From NCBI GenBank assembly GCA_937898675.1, contig CALEJB010000053.1, positions 1 to 64,000 of the forward strand: a DNA stretch of 64,000 bases, given 5' to 3'. The DNA is from an uncultured Prevotellaceae bacterium (GTDB taxonomy: Bacteria; Bacteroidota; Bacteroidia; Bacteroidales; Muribaculaceae). The notes under the pieces were generated by a model. The model was given only the letters and a program-made list of their open reading frames with translations, was not told where the DNA came from and did no database searches. Shown here piece by piece: positions 1-8,732 of the stretch (position 1 is its first letter; each line of letters begins with the position of its first letter). Position numbers and translations under genes: made by a program.

Positions 1-58
1 ATTTGGCAATCTTTTTTTGCCTCTCGAATCTGTCAACTTTTTTCAGGTCAAGACAAAT

Positions 59-94
59 AAAAAACAACAGTCAAGGAGACCCCCTCAACTGTTG
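59..94 (-). terminator. Intrinsic terminator of the tRNA-Gly transcript
   Basis: Read on the minus strand, CAACAGT and ACTGTTG form the outer stem, which extends to about 12 pairs with two wobbles, and a run of six T follows. It lies 9 bases past the tRNA 3' end. Confidence 0.75.
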
Positions 95-102
95 AAATTT
101 TG

Positions 103-175
103 AGCGGTAGACGGGACTCGGACCCGCGGCCCTCAGCTTGGGAAGCTGATGCTCTACCAACTGAGCTACTACCGC
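103..175 (-). tRNA. tRNA-Gly (anticodon CCC)
   Basis: A 73-nt cloverleaf on the minus strand. The acceptor arms GCGGTAG and CTACCGC pair fully. The D-arm has the TAGCTCAGTTGG signature, the anticodon stem CAGC/GCTG encloses TTCCCAA (anticodon CCC), and the T-arm contains the GGGTCCGAGTCCC element. CCA is not encoded; the bases after the discriminator T are CA. An intrinsic terminator follows. No TAnnTTTG promoter is evident directly upstream, so it may be processed from the transcript of the lipoprotein gene upstream. Confidence 0.97.
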
Positions 176-202
176 AATTTTATCTCTTGCATCAATAAAA
201 CA

Positions 203-547
203 TCAATCTACATCGCTGGAGCAAATGACATCGGTCACGCTGTCCCCGTTTTGGGTCTCGGCATAGCGCACCGTGACGGTGTCACCAATCTCCCATGATC
301 CGCGGTGCTCGGCCTCCAGCTCGGGATAACTGAAAAAGACCGTGTCCTCGCCAACCAGCAACGCGACGCTGTTCATCGCGCCGTCGACAGCCACGCCCGT
401 GACCTCGAGCACAGAGTCGACCATCTGGGTGGTATCATTATCGCCCATGGCTTGGCTGACGCCGCCTTGCGGGCCGCTGCAACTCTCGCAGGATGTTGCG
501 ACGACAGCCAGCAAAGCTCCTATTATTATAATGAGTGACTTTCTCAT
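203..547 (-). CDS. Small lipoprotein of unknown function
   Basis: A predicted lipoprotein of 114 residues. I chose the ATG at 547, giving MRKSL, because a compact hydrophobic signal and the lipobox VATSC follow; an upstream ATG at 559 would add only four residues. The mature part is acidic and looks like a single small beta domain (segments VLEVTGVAVD, VALLVGEDTVFF and TVTVRYAE). No catalytic motif or known family is recognisable. It sits 21 bases downstream of the pRiA4b ORF-3-like gene on the same strand and probably shares its promoter. Envelope location is inferred from the lipobox only. Confidence 0.7.
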   Translation of the reverse strand: MRKSLIIIIGALLAVVATSCESCSGPQGGVSQAMGDNDTTQMVDSVLEVTGVAVDGAMNSVALLVGEDTVFFSYPELEAEHRGSWEIGDTVTVRYAETQNGDSVTDVICSSDVD

Positions 548-568
548 ATCAGTTCCCATAACGACAGA

Positions 569-1138
569 TTAGAATTTGTAGCGGTCGTTCTCGCTGTCGA
601 GGTTGTCCAATTCCTCATAGTCACTGATTTCGTCCTCGTTGTATTCCTCGTCGCCGTAGAACTCACTCTTGTCGATGGCTTCGATGTTGTTGGCATCCGG
701 AATCTTGGGGATGGTAATAAAGTCGGCAAGGTCCACATTCTCGGCGGGGGGATTGCCTACTCTGCGTTCGCACAAGGGGTCGTGAAGCGTCTTGCCTGGA
801 ATGACTTCTTTGAGCTTTACCTTGAAGAAGCGCTCGGTCATATAGTCAAAGATGAACTTCATGCGCTGGCCCTCGTCCTCGATGAGTTCATCGAGGCGTG
901 TGTCGTCCATAATCCAGATGTCCTCGTCGCTGTCAGAGCCCATGTCCATGCATGTAACTTCCTTTTCCTTGCCCCATTCCTCGTCACAGACATAGAAGGA
1001 ATCTATTGTGTCCTTGCTGAAGCCGCACGTGTCGAGAATGACATTGCGCAACTGCATAAAGGTCGCCGTTGAGTCAATAGCGATCTGTAACTTGAAATTA
1101 TCGGCTTCGTCTGAGACGATGACAAATTTATAAATCAT
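569..1138 (-). CDS. pRiA4b ORF-3-like domain protein
   Basis: A 189-residue cytosolic protein with no signal peptide. The N-terminal 130 residues (start MIYKFVIVSDE, then FMQLRNVILDTCGFS and a later MKFIFDYMTERFFKVKL) match the plasmid pRiA4b ORF-3-like fold, a small alpha/beta domain widespread in Bacteroidales. The last 60 residues are very acidic and probably disordered. Despite the plasmid-derived family name, nothing nearby suggests mobility. The molecular role of the family is unknown to me. A TTG / TAnnTTTG-like promoter lies 33 bases upstream, and the gene leads a two-gene unit with the downstream lipoprotein. Confidence 0.75.
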   Translation of the reverse strand: MIYKFVIVSDEADNFKLQIAIDSTATFMQLRNVILDTCGFSKDTIDSFYVCDEEWGKEKEVTCMDMGSDSDEDIWIMDDTRLDELIEDEGQRMKFIFDYMTERFFKVKLKEVIPGKTLHDPLCERRVGNPPAENVDLADFITIPKIPDANNIEAIDKSEFYGDEEYNEDEISDYEELDNLDSENDRYKF

Positions 1139-1170
1139 GGTTTCGATAGTTCTGTTATAGTTTGACGATG

Positions 1171-1200
1171 CGAAATTACTAATACATTTTTACCGAGCAA
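1171..1200 (-). promoter_or_regulatory. Promoter of the pRiA4b ORF-3-like gene
   Basis: On the minus strand TTG (1198-1200), a 19-base spacer and TAATTTCG (1171-1178) give a near match to the Bacteroidetes TTG / TAnnTTTG promoter, with one mismatch in the -7 box. Confidence 0.5.
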
Positions 1201-1278
1201 GTATTTTTTTGAAAAAAATGCGCAAAAGACAGCAAAATAGTGCTCGGCGGGCGGCATATTGCCTCAAAAGACGGGTTG

Positions 1279-1317
1279 GAAAAAGCGGCCGCGCTGCTTA
1301 ATTGTATCAGTGCGGCC
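1279..1317 (-). terminator. Probable terminator after serine palmitoyltransferase
   Basis: On the minus strand a GGCCGC...GCGGCC stem (1287-1292 with 1312-1317, 19-base loop) is followed by TTTTT, about 30 bases after the stop at 1349. The long loop makes it moderate. Confidence 0.5.
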
Positions 1318-1348
1318 TGCAGATTTTTCTATATTCCCGTCATCACTT

Positions 1349-2536
1349 TCAGGGCACAAGACCATAGGAGCGGAAGACTTTTTGAATCTTTTCCAATGCG
1401 AAGGCCACTTGCTCTTGGGTGTGCGTAGCCATGAGGCTGAAGCGGATGAGCGTGTCGTTGGGTGCCACAGCGGGCGAAACGACGGGGTTGACAAAGATGC
1501 CCTCCAGCAACAAGTCGCGCGTGATGGCAAAAGTCTTGTTGTTGTCGCGAATGAACAAGGGGATGATGGGTGTCTCGGTGTGGCCGATCTCGCATCCCAT
1601 GTCGCGGAAGCCCTGCAGGGCGATGCGCGTGATTTTCCACAGATGCTCCTGGCGTTCGGGCTCGGCAAGAAGAATGTCGATTGCCTTCATTGCCGCAGCG
1701 GTCGATGCCGGCGTAATGCTGGCGGTGAAGATGTAGCTGCGGGAATGATGGCGCAGGTAGTTGGTAATGACCTCATCGGTGGCGATGAAACCGCCCAGCG
1801 AGGCGATGGACTTGCTGAAGGTGCCCATGATCAGGTCCACCTCGTCGCGCAGGCCGAAGTGGTCGCACACGCCGCGGCCGCCCTCACCAAACACGCCGAT
1901 GCCGTGAGCCTCGTCAACCATGATGTTGGCATTGTACTTGTGCGCCAAGTCCACGATGTCGGGGAGCTTGCAGACGTCGCCTTCCATCGAGAACACGCCG
2001 TCGGTGACGATGAGTTTGATACGGTCAGGGTCACACTTCTTGAGCTGGGCTTCGAGCGACGCCATGTCGTTGTGGCGGTACTTGAGCGAGTTGGAGAACG
2101 ACAGGCGCCTGCCCTCTATGATGGAGGCATGGTCCTGCTCGTCCCACAGGATGTAGTCGTCACGGCCGGTGAGGGTGGAAACCACTCCCAGGTTCACGCC
2201 AAATCCCGTGCTGTAAATCATGGCGTCTTCCTTTCCCTCATAGTCGGCAAGCTTGCGCTCGAGCTGTTTGTGAAGGTCAAGCGTGCCGTTAAGGAAAGGC
2301 GAGCCTGCCAGACCCGTGCCATACTTCTCGGTAGCCTCGATGGCAGCCTGTTTGATGCGCTCATCGTTGACAAGACCGGAATAACAGTTGGAACCGAACA
2401 TGAGTACCTTCTTGCCATTCATGATCACCTCGGTGTCCTGCTCGCTCGAGATGGGACGGAAATAAGGATAGATACCCGCAGCCTTGGCTTGCTGCGGAAT
2501 ATCATATTGTGCCAATTTGCTCTGTAAAAGCTTCAT
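1349..2536 (-). CDS. spt: Serine palmitoyltransferase (PLP-dependent alpha-oxoamine synthase)
   Basis: A 395-residue PLP enzyme expected to condense L-serine with palmitoyl-CoA to 3-ketosphinganine, the first step of Bacteroidales sphingolipid synthesis, in the cytosol. The N-terminal YPYFRPIS, VLMFGSN and the PLP-lysine motif GTFSKSIASLGGF match bacterial serine palmitoyltransferases better than 2-amino-3-ketobutyrate ligase or BioF. DEAHGIGVFG carries the PLP-pyridine Asp and VVSPAV lies near the C-terminus. The motif I remember as GSRFLNGTLD reads GSPFLNGTLD here, so an invariant-looking Arg is Pro. Length is typical. The gene is monocistronic with its own promoter. An alternative CoA synthase of the same family is possible. 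Confidence 0.85.
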   Translation of the reverse strand: MKLLQSKLAQYDIPQQAKAAGIYPYFRPISSEQDTEVIMNGKKVLMFGSNCYSGLVNDERIKQAAIEATEKYGTGLAGSPFLNGTLDLHKQLERKLADYEGKEDAMIYSTGFGVNLGVVSTLTGRDDYILWDEQDHASIIEGRRLSFSNSLKYRHNDMASLEAQLKKCDPDRIKLIVTDGVFSMEGDVCKLPDIVDLAHKYNANIMVDEAHGIGVFGEGGRGVCDHFGLRDEVDLIMGTFSKSIASLGGFIATDEVITNYLRHHSRSYIFTASITPASTAAAMKAIDILLAEPERQEHLWKITRIALQGFRDMGCEIGHTETPIIPLFIRDNNKTFAITRDLLLEGIFVNPVVSPAVAPNDTLIRFSLMATHTQEQVAFALEKIQKVFRSYGLVP

Positions 2537-2608
2537 ATACTTGAACTAAAAGATGTTGCAGCGTCAAGAGAAAAACCCCATTGCCACATTTTATATTATA
2601 ATTGGCTG

Positions 2609-2616
2609 CAAATATA
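2609..2616 (-). promoter_or_regulatory. -7 box for the serine palmitoyltransferase gene
   Basis: TATATTTG on the minus strand matches TAnnTTTG; it lies 72 bases before the ATG at 2536. No convincing -33 TTG at the usual spacing. Confidence 0.4.
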
Positions 2617-2746
2617 CAACAATTTTTGTTAACGAGACATAATAATTTCGGCAAATTGCGACAAGACAGCCCAAAATGCGAGTTTCAAAAAGACCTGACG
2701 GCAAAAGCACAAACCCAATCCATTTTTATTCATCGGGCATCGCGCG

Positions 2747-2932
2747 TCAATCGCGGTCAATGTCATCCATTTCAAGTTCGGCATTTTGAATCAGGTCATA
2801 ATCCGAAAACTCGGCACCGTCAAAATCGCCGTCCTCAAACATCATGTAGTCTTGCCGAAAGCAACTGGAAGACAAAGTTGCAATCGTTGCAAACGCAATG
2901 ACCAGCAAAAGATATTTCAGAATTTTTTTCAT
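2747..2932 (-). CDS. Small acidic lipoprotein, unknown function
   Basis: A 61-residue predicted lipoprotein. The ATG at 2932 gives MKKILKYLLL, a signal peptide and the lipobox LSSSC; a longer reading frame upstream overlaps the promoter and ligA and is rejected. After the lipid anchor only about 36 residues remain, rich in Asp and Glu, including FEDGDFDGAEFSDYD and a final DDIDRD. Such a short acidic tail could bind cations or a partner, but no family is recognised. It is divergent from ligA and has its own TAATTTTG box at 2959-2966. Confidence 0.6.
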   Translation of the reverse strand: MKKILKYLLLVIAFATIATLSSSCFRQDYMMFEDGDFDGAEFSDYDLIQNAELEMDDIDRD

Positions 2933-2958
2933 TGACAAGAACACTTGTATTTGGCACG

Positions 2959-2966
2959 CAAAATTA
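2959..2966 (-). promoter_or_regulatory. -7 box for the small acidic lipoprotein
   Basis: TAATTTTG on the minus strand, a perfect TAnnTTTG, 26 bases before the chosen ATG at 2932. It supports that start over the longer frame. Confidence 0.55.
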
Positions 2967-3041
2967 GCAAAAAATCGAAAGATTGCATATTTTTTGAGAA
3001 AAAAAGAGTACCTTAGCGCAAAATAACTGACAAACCACATC

Positions 3042-5057
3042 ATGATGGACCTATTTGAACAGCGAATCAAAGAGTTGCGGGAACAAATCAACCGCCTCAA
3101 CCAAGAATACTATGTGCAGAACGCGCCGACAGTGAGCGACCAGGAATTTGACGCGCTGATGCGCGAATTACAGGACTTGGAGCGCGACTACCCGCAATAT
3201 CAGGACCCGCTGTCCCCCACCCAGCGCGTGGGCAGCGACATCAGCAAGGGGTTCACTCAGGTGCGGCACGAGCGCCCCATGCAATCGCTGTCCAACAGTT
3301 ACAGCATTGATGAAGTGCAAGACTTCCTGCGCCGCGCCCAGGATGGTCTGGGCGGCGAGACGAGCGAAATCGTAGGCGAGATGAAATATGACGGCACATC
3401 GATATCGGTGACCTACGAGCACGGGCGCCTGGTGCGTGCCGTGACGCGCGGCGACGGCGTGCAGGGCGACGATGTCACTGCCAATGTCATTACCATCAAG
3501 ACCATTCCGCTGGACCTGAGCGGCATTGAGGACGTGCCCGACAAGTTTGAGGCGCGCGGCGAAATCCTCTTGCCGTGGCAGAGTTTCGAGCGGCTGAACG
3601 AGGAGCGCCAGTTCAACGAGGAACCGCTGTTTGCCAATCCCCGGAACGCGGCCGCCGGCACACTCAAACTGCAAAACAGCGCCGAGGTGGCACGCCGCGG
3701 ACTGGATGCGGTATTCTATTTCCTGCTGGGCGACAATCTGCCGTTTGAGACCCACTACGACAGCATCCAAGCCCTCAAGCGCTGGGGGTTCAAGACGGGT
3801 GAGATGTCCATCCTGCCCAGCATCGACGCCGTGCAGGACTTCATCGCCCACTGGGATGCGGAACGCAAGAAACTGCCGGTTGCCACCGATGGGCTGGTAT
3901 TCAAAATCAATGCCCTGCGGCAGCAGTTGAACCTTGGCAGCACCGCCAAGTCGCCCCGCTGGGCCATCGCCTACAAGTTTGCGCCCGAGCGCGAGTGCAC
4001 CAGGCTGCAATTTGTCTCCTTTGAGGTGGGCCGCACGGGCGTAATCACGCCTGTTGCCAACCTGGACCCCGTGCTGCTGAGCGGCACAGTCGTCAAGCGC
4101 GCCTCGCTCCACAACGCCGACATCATCGGGCAACTGGACATCCACGAGGGCGACATGCTCTATGTCGAAAAAGGCGGCGAAATCATCCCCAAGATTGTGG
4201 GCGTGGACGAGAAACAGCGTCAGCCGGGCAGCCAGCCCATCCAGTTTGTCACCCACTGCCCGTCGTGCGGCACCCCGCTTAACCGCATCGAGGGCGAGGC
4301 GGCGTGGGTGTGCCCCAACAAATTGGGCTGCGGGCCGCAGATTTGCGGTCGCATTGAGCATTTTGTGGGACGCCACGCCATGGACATCGACGGCATAGGT
4401 GAAGAAGTGGCCGTTATCCTCAACAAGAGCGGGCTGGTGGACGACATCGCCGACCTGTATGACTTGACCGAGGAAAAGCTCGTGTCGCTTGACCGCTTCC
4501 AGCAGCGCAGCGCCCAGCGCATCCTACGGGGCATCGAGGCCAGCAAACAGGTGCCGTTTGCCCGGGTGATTTTCGCGCTGTCCATCCCCTTTGTGGGCGA
4601 GACAACGGGCAAGGTGCTTGCGCGCCACACCCGCGATGTGGATACATTAATGGGCATGCCCGCCGAGGAGTTGGCGGCGATTCCCGAGATAGGGCCTAAA
4701 ATCGCCCAATCGATAGTCGAATTCTTTGCCGAGGAGCGCAACCGCACCATCGTTGAGCGGCTGCGGGCAGCAGGCCTGCAGATGGCGCTGAGCGCAGAGG
4801 AGAGCGCCGGACAGACCGATAAACTGTCGGGCAAGAAAATCGTCATCAGCGGCGTGTTTGCCAAGCACTCGCGCGAGGAGTACAAAGCCATGATTGAGCA
4901 AAACGGAGGCAAGAACGTGGGCAGCATATCCAGCGCTACGAGCTTTGTCCTCGCCGGCGAGAATATGGGTCCCGCCAAATTGGAAAAAGCCCGCAAACTG
5001 GGTGTCGAAATCATCAACGAGGAGCAGTTCCTGGAGATGCTCGGCGGTGAGCCATAG
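3042..5057 (+). CDS. ligA: NAD-dependent DNA ligase LigA
   Basis: A 671-residue DNA ligase that seals nicks in replication and repair using NAD as AMP donor. The order is Ia domain, adenylation domain with the KYDG motif (AMP-accepting Lys at about residue 115), OB fold (about 320-400), a four-Cys zinc finger (Cys 406, 409, 424, 430), helix-hairpin-helix repeats (about 445-590) and a C-terminal BRCT domain (about 595-670). The last Cys pair is spaced C-x5-C. Full length for the family. The second codon is also ATG, so the start could be one residue later. It is divergent from the small lipoprotein gene; a hairpin at 5090-5123 follows. Confidence 0.98.
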   Translation: MMDLFEQRIKELREQINRLNQEYYVQNAPTVSDQEFDALMRELQDLERDYPQYQDPLSPTQRVGSDISKGFTQVRHERPMQSLSNSYSIDEVQDFLRRAQDGLGGETSEIVGEMKYDGTSISVTYEHGRLVRAVTRGDGVQGDDVTANVITIKTIPLDLSGIEDVPDKFEARGEILLPWQSFERLNEERQFNEEPLFANPRNAAAGTLKLQNSAEVARRGLDAVFYFLLGDNLPFETHYDSIQALKRWGFKTGEMSILPSIDAVQDFIAHWDAERKKLPVATDGLVFKINALRQQLNLGSTAKSPRWAIAYKFAPERECTRLQFVSFEVGRTGVITPVANLDPVLLSGTVVKRASLHNADIIGQLDIHEGDMLYVEKGGEIIPKIVGVDEKQRQPGSQPIQFVTHCPSCGTPLNRIEGEAAWVCPNKLGCGPQICGRIEHFVGRHAMDIDGIGEEVAVILNKSGLVDDIADLYDLTEEKLVSLDRFQQRSAQRILRGIEASKQVPFARVIFALSIPFVGETTGKVLARHTRDVDTLMGMPAEELAAIPEIGPKIAQSIVEFFAEERNRTIVERLRAAGLQMALSAEESAGQTDKLSGKKIVISGVFAKHSREEYKAMIEQNGGKNVGSISSATSFVLAGENMGPAKLEKARKLGVEIINEEQFLEMLGGEP

Positions 5058-5084
5058 CCTTATCGCCCAGCAAGATACCACCAG

Positions 5085-5123
5085 TAAAAATGCCCCGCCC
5101 GGGAATCACCTCGGGCGGGGCAT
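5085..5123 (-). terminator. Terminator of the DUF4251 gene
   Basis: A 12-bp GC-rich stem (5090-5101 with 5112-5123, ATGCCCCGCCCG and its complement) followed by TTTTT on the minus strand. On the plus strand no T-run follows, though it may still slow transcripts from ligA. Confidence 0.8.
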
Positions 5124-5147
5124 CATGTTAAATGCTGATATCTCCAA

Positions 5148-5756
5148 TCAGCGGTGCCGCTTGTCGCGATAAGGCAAGATATCGCCATAGATGGTGATAT
5201 TTTGGCCTCCGGTGATATATGCTATCGCGCGCTTGCCGCCGTGGAAAAGCGTGACGCTCACATTGGCATTGACAGTGCCGCCGATGAGTTGAAATTCAAA
5301 AAACACATCGCCATTGTCCAATTGCTTGATGCGCTTGTTGCGCACGCTGCCCTTGCCTGTCCATCCGCCCAAGCCGTTGGGACCGGGATTGCCCGTGTTG
5401 AGGGCAAACTGGATGATGCCGTCGTCAGCCTGGACAAGAATGAAATTGGTGTTCTGGCTGATGTCGTAATGGCGATAGCCCATGTTGCCGATTTGGATGT
5501 TGTCGGCCAGCAACACAAAGTAGCCCCGTCGCAACGATTCAGCCGCCTTCATATAAGCCACCTTGTCGTTGTGCTCACGCAACGCTTTCTCACGCGCCTT
5601 GACCTCGTCCGCGCTTTCCTGTACCGGCTGCGCAGGCGTAATCATTTGAAGGCTGATGCTCTCGTCGGTCACAATGTCAATGGAGTCGTTAGTCTGCGCA
5701 GACAGTCCCAGCACAGATGCCACCAAAGCCGTAATTGCAATAATAATCTTTTTCAT
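5148..5756 (-). CDS. DUF4251 family secreted protein
   Basis: A 202-residue exported protein. The ATG at 5756 starts MKKIIIAITALVASVLGLSAQ, a clear signal peptide with Ala-Gln cleavage; the frame is open further upstream but runs through the promoter. A charged linker (REKALREHNDK) precedes the DUF4251 beta-rich domain, which contains ADNIQIG, TNFILVQADDG and GGTVNANVSVTLFHGGKRA. This family is known only from Bacteroidetes, with no established function. Monocistronic, with its own promoter and terminator. Its promoter overlaps that of the divergent CPBP gene. Confidence 0.8.
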   Translation of the reverse strand: MKKIIIAITALVASVLGLSAQTNDSIDIVTDESISLQMITPAQPVQESADEVKAREKALREHNDKVAYMKAAESLRRGYFVLLADNIQIGNMGYRHYDISQNTNFILVQADDGIIQFALNTGNPGPNGLGGWTGKGSVRNKRIKQLDNGDVFFEFQLIGGTVNANVSVTLFHGGKRAIAYITGGQNITIYGDILPYRDKRHR

Positions 5757-5790
5757 AGTGATAGGCGATTTCAAATAATTACATGTATGT

Positions 5791-5823
5791 TTGACAAAGG
5801 TAATGGTATTTTGTTTAATTTTG
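5791..5823 (+). promoter_or_regulatory. Promoter of the CPBP protease gene
   Basis: TTG (5791-5793), a 22-base spacer and TAATTTTG (5816-5823), ending 28 bases before the ATG at 5852. Confidence 0.6.
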
Positions 5824-5826
5824 CAA
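5795..5826 (-). promoter_or_regulatory. Promoter of the DUF4251 gene
   Basis: TACCTTTG on the minus strand (5795-5802) with TTG at 5824-5826, spacer 21. It overlaps the opposite promoter at 5791-5823, so the two divergent genes may compete for polymerase. Confidence 0.7.
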
Positions 5827-5851
5827 TAATAAATCGGCAAAAAATTCATAA

Positions 5852-6718
5852 ATGACTGAAAATAGGAATACAATGAAAACGAGCAGGCGCCTGATCGTGC
5901 TATTGTCGCTGATGCTTGCAGGCCTTATCGTTGCCGCGGTGCTGACCCAGACGCTACTGCGCAACAGCACTTTGGCCATGCTCACCGCCCAGGACTTGCT
6001 GGCGTTCATTGCCCCTGCAATCACCGCAATGGCCATGTACCACCGCCGCCCGCTCGAAACCATGTGCCTGAACCGCGCCCCAGGCTGGAAGGCAATCATC
6101 GTGGTGATTTTGCTCTATGTCATCTCGCTGCCCGCCATGAACTGGTTGGTGGCGCTCAACGAGGCGATGACACTGCCGCAATGCCTAAGCGGCGTGGAGC
6201 AATGGATGAGGGCGAGCGAGGACCAGGCCGCCGAACTGACCAAACAAATACTTGACATCCACAGCATCGGACAACTGGCCATCAGTGTCGCAGTCATCGG
6301 CGTGATGGCGGGATTGAGCGAGGAGGTGCTGTTTCGCGGCGCATTGCTCAGGACGATGCAGCACAGCCGCCTGGGCACCCATGCCGCCGTGTGGATTGCC
6401 GCTATTGTATTCAGCGCCTTTCACATGCAGTTCTTCGGGTTTTTCCCGCGGCTGATTTTGGGCGCATGGTTTGGCTACCTGCTGGTGTGGACGCGCAGCC
6501 TGTGGGTTCCCATCATTGCCCACGCGCTCAACAACAGCACAGTGGTCGTCTTTAGCTACTTGACCAACATTGGGCAAATACCCGAGGGATGGGGTGACCA
6601 ACTGGGCATTCCTGCCGATGGTGCCCCGCCCTATCTTGCCATTGCCAGCGCCATTGCCAGCATAACCCTGGCGATATGTGCCAGCCGGTGGCTGGGAAAA
6701 CGGGAAGCAAGGACCTGA
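5852..6718 (+). CDS. CPBP family intramembrane glutamic endopeptidase
   Basis: A 288-residue polytopic membrane protein of the CPBP (CAAX protease and bacteriocin-processing) family. The three family motifs are present: SEEVLFRG (catalytic Glu pair with Arg), FSAFHMQFFGF and HALNNS. Hydrophobic segments surround them, the first starting at about residue 12. The family contains Rce1-type prenyl-protein proteases and bacteriocin-immunity proteins, but the substrate of this one cannot be told; no prenylation or bacteriocin gene is nearby. A second ATG at 5873 could also be the start; the promoter allows both. It appears monocistronic. Confidence 0.88.
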   Translation: MTENRNTMKTSRRLIVLLSLMLAGLIVAAVLTQTLLRNSTLAMLTAQDLLAFIAPAITAMAMYHRRPLETMCLNRAPGWKAIIVVILLYVISLPAMNWLVALNEAMTLPQCLSGVEQWMRASEDQAAELTKQILDIHSIGQLAISVAVIGVMAGLSEEVLFRGALLRTMQHSRLGTHAAVWIAAIVFSAFHMQFFGFFPRLILGAWFGYLLVWTRSLWVPIIAHALNNSTVVVFSYLTNIGQIPEGWGDQLGIPADGAPPYLAIASAIASITLAICASRWLGKREART

Positions 6719-6832
6719 CGCTGACAACGATGCCGCCGCCCACGAGACAACGGAGCCTATTTAATTTACCATGCGAAAAAATATTTTTTAGAAAATGGTG
6801 ATTAAAATGAGCATTTGTAGCAAAAAATAGTT

Positions 6833-6840
6833 TACCTTTG
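6833..6840 (+). promoter_or_regulatory. -7 box of the sppA-lpxK-punA-thiL operon
   Basis: TACCTTTG, a perfect TAnnTTTG, about 100 bases before the sppA ATG, leaving a leader of roughly 95 nt. The nearest upstream TTG is 15 bases away, shorter than usual. Confidence 0.55.
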
Positions 6841-6941
6841 TAAATTAAAGCAAGAGTCGCGGCAAGGCAAAAGCCGCAAAGCTATATTATATATCTGGCA
6901 ATCAATCAATAGCAACAAAAAAAACAACACCCTACAATACT

Positions 6942-8732
6942 ATGATGAAGAAGTTTATACTTATCGTATGCGGCTCGTTTGTGGGCGCACTGCTGGCATT
7001 CATGTTCTTCATGATTGCTTCAATAATCATGAGTTTTGCCATTATGGGCTCGATGAGCATGGGTGGCAGCAAGAGCGCCAATGTTTCAAAGCACTCGATA
7101 CTGATGCTTGACCTGGGAACAGAAATCACCGAGCGCAACAGCGGCACGATGGACATGATGTCGCTGGTAATGAACGGCGAAGCGCCCAGCAGTCTGGGAC
7201 TGAACACCTTGGTATCGGCTATTGAAAATGCCGCAGACAACGATAAGATTGAAGGCATCTGCATTGAGTGCAACGGAGTGTCGGCCGCCCCTGCGACATT
7301 GAAGACCGTGCGCCGCGCGTTGACGGAATTCAAAAAAAGCGGCAAGTGGATAGTGGCGTACGGTTATGAAGGCATTGCCCAGGGCGACTACTACCTGGCC
7401 AGCGTGGCAGACAGCATATACCTGAATCCGGTGGGCATGGTTGACCTGCACGGCATGGCATCGGTCACCCCCTACCTGAAAAAACTGCTTGACAAGGTGG
7501 GCGTTGAGATGCAGGTAGTGCGCGTAGGTTCGTTCAAGAGCGCTGTGGAGCCTTACATGCTTGAAGACATGAGCGATGCCAACCGCCTGCAGCAAGAGCA
7601 CTATCTGGGAGCCATCTGGGGCGACATGCGCGACAGCATAGCCGCCAGCCGCAAGATTGCGCCCGATGCGCTGAACGCATTGTGCGACAGCGTCATCGCC
7701 ACATTTGAGGCCAAGCAGCTCATCAAGAACAAGCTGGTTGACAAGTTGGCCTACCGGAACGAGATGGACGACATGCTGCGCGACCGCACTGGCATCGACA
7801 AGAACGACGACCTGCGTATTGTGTATCCCGAGGACATCGCGTCGCCCGTTGAGGGTGCCGCCAGCGGCGACCACATTGCCGTGGTGTATGCCTGCGGCGA
7901 GATTGACGGGACATCGATGGTGGGCTCGGGCGACGAGGGCATCATCAGCGAGGAACTGTGCGCCACCATCCACGAACTGCAGGACGACGACCACGTCAAG
8001 GGCATGGTGCTGAGGGTGAACAGCCCTGGCGGCAGCGCCTTTGGCAGCGAGCAAATATGGAAAGCGGTCGAGGACTTCAAGGCAGCAGGCAAACCCGTTG
8101 CCGTGTCGATGGGCGACTATGCCGCCTCGGGCGGATACTATATCTCGTGCGGCGCCGACCGCATCTTTGCCGAGCGCACGACCATCACCGGCTCGATCGG
8201 CATCTTTGGCGTGATTCCCTGCCCCAGCGAGTTGTTTGAGAACAAACTGGGCGTGCACATGGCAAGCGTGAAAACCAACAAGAACGCCGATATGGGCGCT
8301 ATGGGCGTGCCCCTGACTCCCTCGCAGCGCGCCGCCATGCAGAATATGGTCAACCAAGGTTATGACTTGTTCACCAAGCGATGCGCCGCCGGCCGTCATG
8401 TAACTCAAGACTCCATCAAACACATTGCCGAGGGCCGCGTGTGGGACGGCATCACCGCCAAAAAGATTGGACTCGTTGACGAGTTTGGCGGCATTGCCGA
8501 AGCAGTGGCCTGGGTTGCCAAAAAATGCGGTCTTGACGAAGATTGCCAAACCCAGAACTATCCTGCCCTTGAGGACAGATTCACATCCATGCTTGACAAA
8601 TACATGGTATCGCGCTACGAGAGCCGCCTGCAAGGCGAGATGGGCATGCTCTACGACTGGCACATCCAGCTGCAACGCATCATGGGCCGTGATCACATCC
8701 TGTGCCTGATGCCCGAGTTTGAAATCCAATAA
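6942..8732 (+). CDS. sppA: Signal peptide peptidase SppA, 67K type
   Basis: A 596-residue membrane-anchored serine protease that degrades leftover signal peptides. One N-terminal membrane segment (about residues 4-33) is followed by two tandem S49 domains. The first has the catalytic Lys in VGSFKSAVEPY; the second has the nucleophile Ser in AASGGYYISCGADRI and the oxyanion stretch VNSPGGSAFGS. This is the Ser-Lys dyad arrangement of E. coli-type SppA, and the length fits the 67K subfamily. The second codon is also ATG. It leads an operon: lpxK starts 31 bases downstream. Confidence 0.95.
   Translation: MMKKFILIVCGSFVGALLAFMFFMIASIIMSFAIMGSMSMGGSKSANVSKHSILMLDLGTEITERNSGTMDMMSLVMNGEAPSSLGLNTLVSAIENAADNDKIEGICIECNGVSAAPATLKTVRRALTEFKKSGKWIVAYGYEGIAQGDYYLASVADSIYLNPVGMVDLHGMASVTPYLKKLLDKVGVEMQVVRVGSFKSAVEPYMLEDMSDANRLQQEHYLGAIWGDMRDSIAASRKIAPDALNALCDSVIATFEAKQLIKNKLVDKLAYRNEMDDMLRDRTGIDKNDDLRIVYPEDIASPVEGAASGDHIAVVYACGEIDGTSMVGSGDEGIISEELCATIHELQDDDHVKGMVLRVNSPGGSAFGSEQIWKAVEDFKAAGKPVAVSMGDYAASGGYYISCGADRIFAERTTITGSIGIFGVIPCPSELFENKLGVHMASVKTNKNADMGAMGVPLTPSQRAAMQNMVNQGYDLFTKRCAAGRHVTQDSIKHIAEGRVWDGITAKKIGLVDEFGGIAEAVAWVAKKCGLDEDCQTQNYPALEDRFTSMLDKYMVSRYESRLQGEMGMLYDWHIQLQRIMGRDHILCLMPEFEIQ

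Noticed and set aside
569..1138. A plasmid or transposon remnant suggested by the pRiA4b family name
   Set aside because: No transposase, inverted repeats or plasmid genes are near; the domain is common in Bacteroidales chromosomes.
1259..2527. A 422-codon open frame antisense to serine palmitoyltransferase
   Set aside because: The minus frame has all family motifs; the plus frame has none.
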